Origin: Lenisia limosa
Taxonomy: Eukaryota > Breviatea
Assembly (NCBI GenBank): GCA_001655205.1
Contig: LPNZ01010610.1
Span: 1-64,000, forward strand
Reading direction: 5' to 3'
Length of the DNA stretch: 64,000 bases
Every line of letters starts with the position of its first letter. The stretch's first letter is position 1. Under the pieces are notes generated by a model that saw only the letters and a list, made by a program, of their open reading frames with translations, was not told where the DNA came from and did no database searches. Positions 63,617 to 64,000 of the stretch are shown here, one piece after another. The translations under genes and the position numbers were made by a program.

Positions 63617-64000
63617 GAAACTGTATTTGAAAAGAACTAATATCAGGGTATTCTACAACTAAGTACATGTACAAAATAGTATTAATTTGGAAATTGTTGA
63701 AGAGAGAAAAACAAGACTTGTTTTTACAGGTCAGGTTCTCACTAGTCTTGATTTGGAGTCAAACCGCATTAGCTCTATTATTCAGTCTACTTTAAGCTGT
63801 AGGCTTGGAAAACCTGAGACAGGCTGTTTCTCTCTATATTACTAAATATTATCGCAACGCTTATTACGATTATTGACACAAAATCGCTCCTGTGGCCTCT
63901 AAATTGACTAGGTTTCTAATCACTTCGTGTTTATCGTACATACATTTTTATTCGGTTTGGTTTAACAATAAAATGTATCTTAATTCTGTGATATCTCTAG
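63617..64000. other. No feature seen
   Basis: AT-rich sequence downstream of the last small gene. No splice-consistent coding run, repeat or RNA gene was recognised. Confidence 0.5.

Overview
This window is from the nuclear genome of an intron-rich microbial eukaryote. Genes are split into many short exons by GT-AG introns, mostly about 45-150 nt, and no operon, Shine-Dalgarno pattern or tRNA was seen. Recognisable proteins are eukaryotic: WDR3/Utp12, AIDA, RWDD4, an APC10-like DOC protein, two Dispatched/Patched-type RND proteins, a PlsC-type lysophospholipid acyltransferase and a secreted GH14 beta-amylase. AIDA and RND proteins together with a GH14 beta-amylase and an RCC1 plus GCC2/GCC3 multi-membrane-span surface protein suggest a protist rather than an animal, fungus or land plant. 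I cannot name the lineage. The sequence is a draft assembly with many N runs. Gene models were built by hand from splice signals and reading-frame continuity, so inner exon edges are approximate.

Layout: 1-11.5 kb (minus) holds exons of one or two low-complexity Ser/Pro/Lys-rich proteins, interrupted at 1158-3654 by a degenerate pogo/Tigger-like DNA transposon sitting in one intron. 11.7-18.55 kb (plus) and 25.17-18.73 kb (minus) are two RND genes lying tail to tail. 25.2-27.3 kb has no clear gene but carries a 34-bp inverted repeat. 39.3-27.3 kb (minus) is a very large cell-surface protein gene. 39.65-42.38 kb (plus) and 46.0-48.46 kb (plus) encode secreted proteins of unknown function on either side of the beta-amylase gene (45.6-42.54 kb, minus). 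55.12-48.6 kb (minus) is WDR3/Utp12, 55.31-57.25 kb (plus) AIDA, 58.58-57.49 kb (minus) RWDD4, 58.95-59.98 kb (plus) the APC10-like protein, 62.59-60.15 kb (minus) the acyltransferase, and 62.95-63.62 kb (plus) a small unknown gene.

Strands alternate almost strictly. Tail-to-tail pairs are about 140-230 bp apart and head-to-head pairs about 190-410 bp apart, so most promoters are probably shared. The genes do not form one pathway. They are housekeeping functions (rRNA processing, ubiquitin ligase, lipid remodelling) plus a block of exported proteins at 27-48 kb.

The most unusual content lies in the introns: a transposon inside an ancestral 46-nt intron, several introns in two genes sharing one 3'-end sequence (introner-like), short tandem duplications that copy splice sites and often have a 23-nt unit, and two families of small inverted-repeat elements, one of which appears to supply a splice acceptor.
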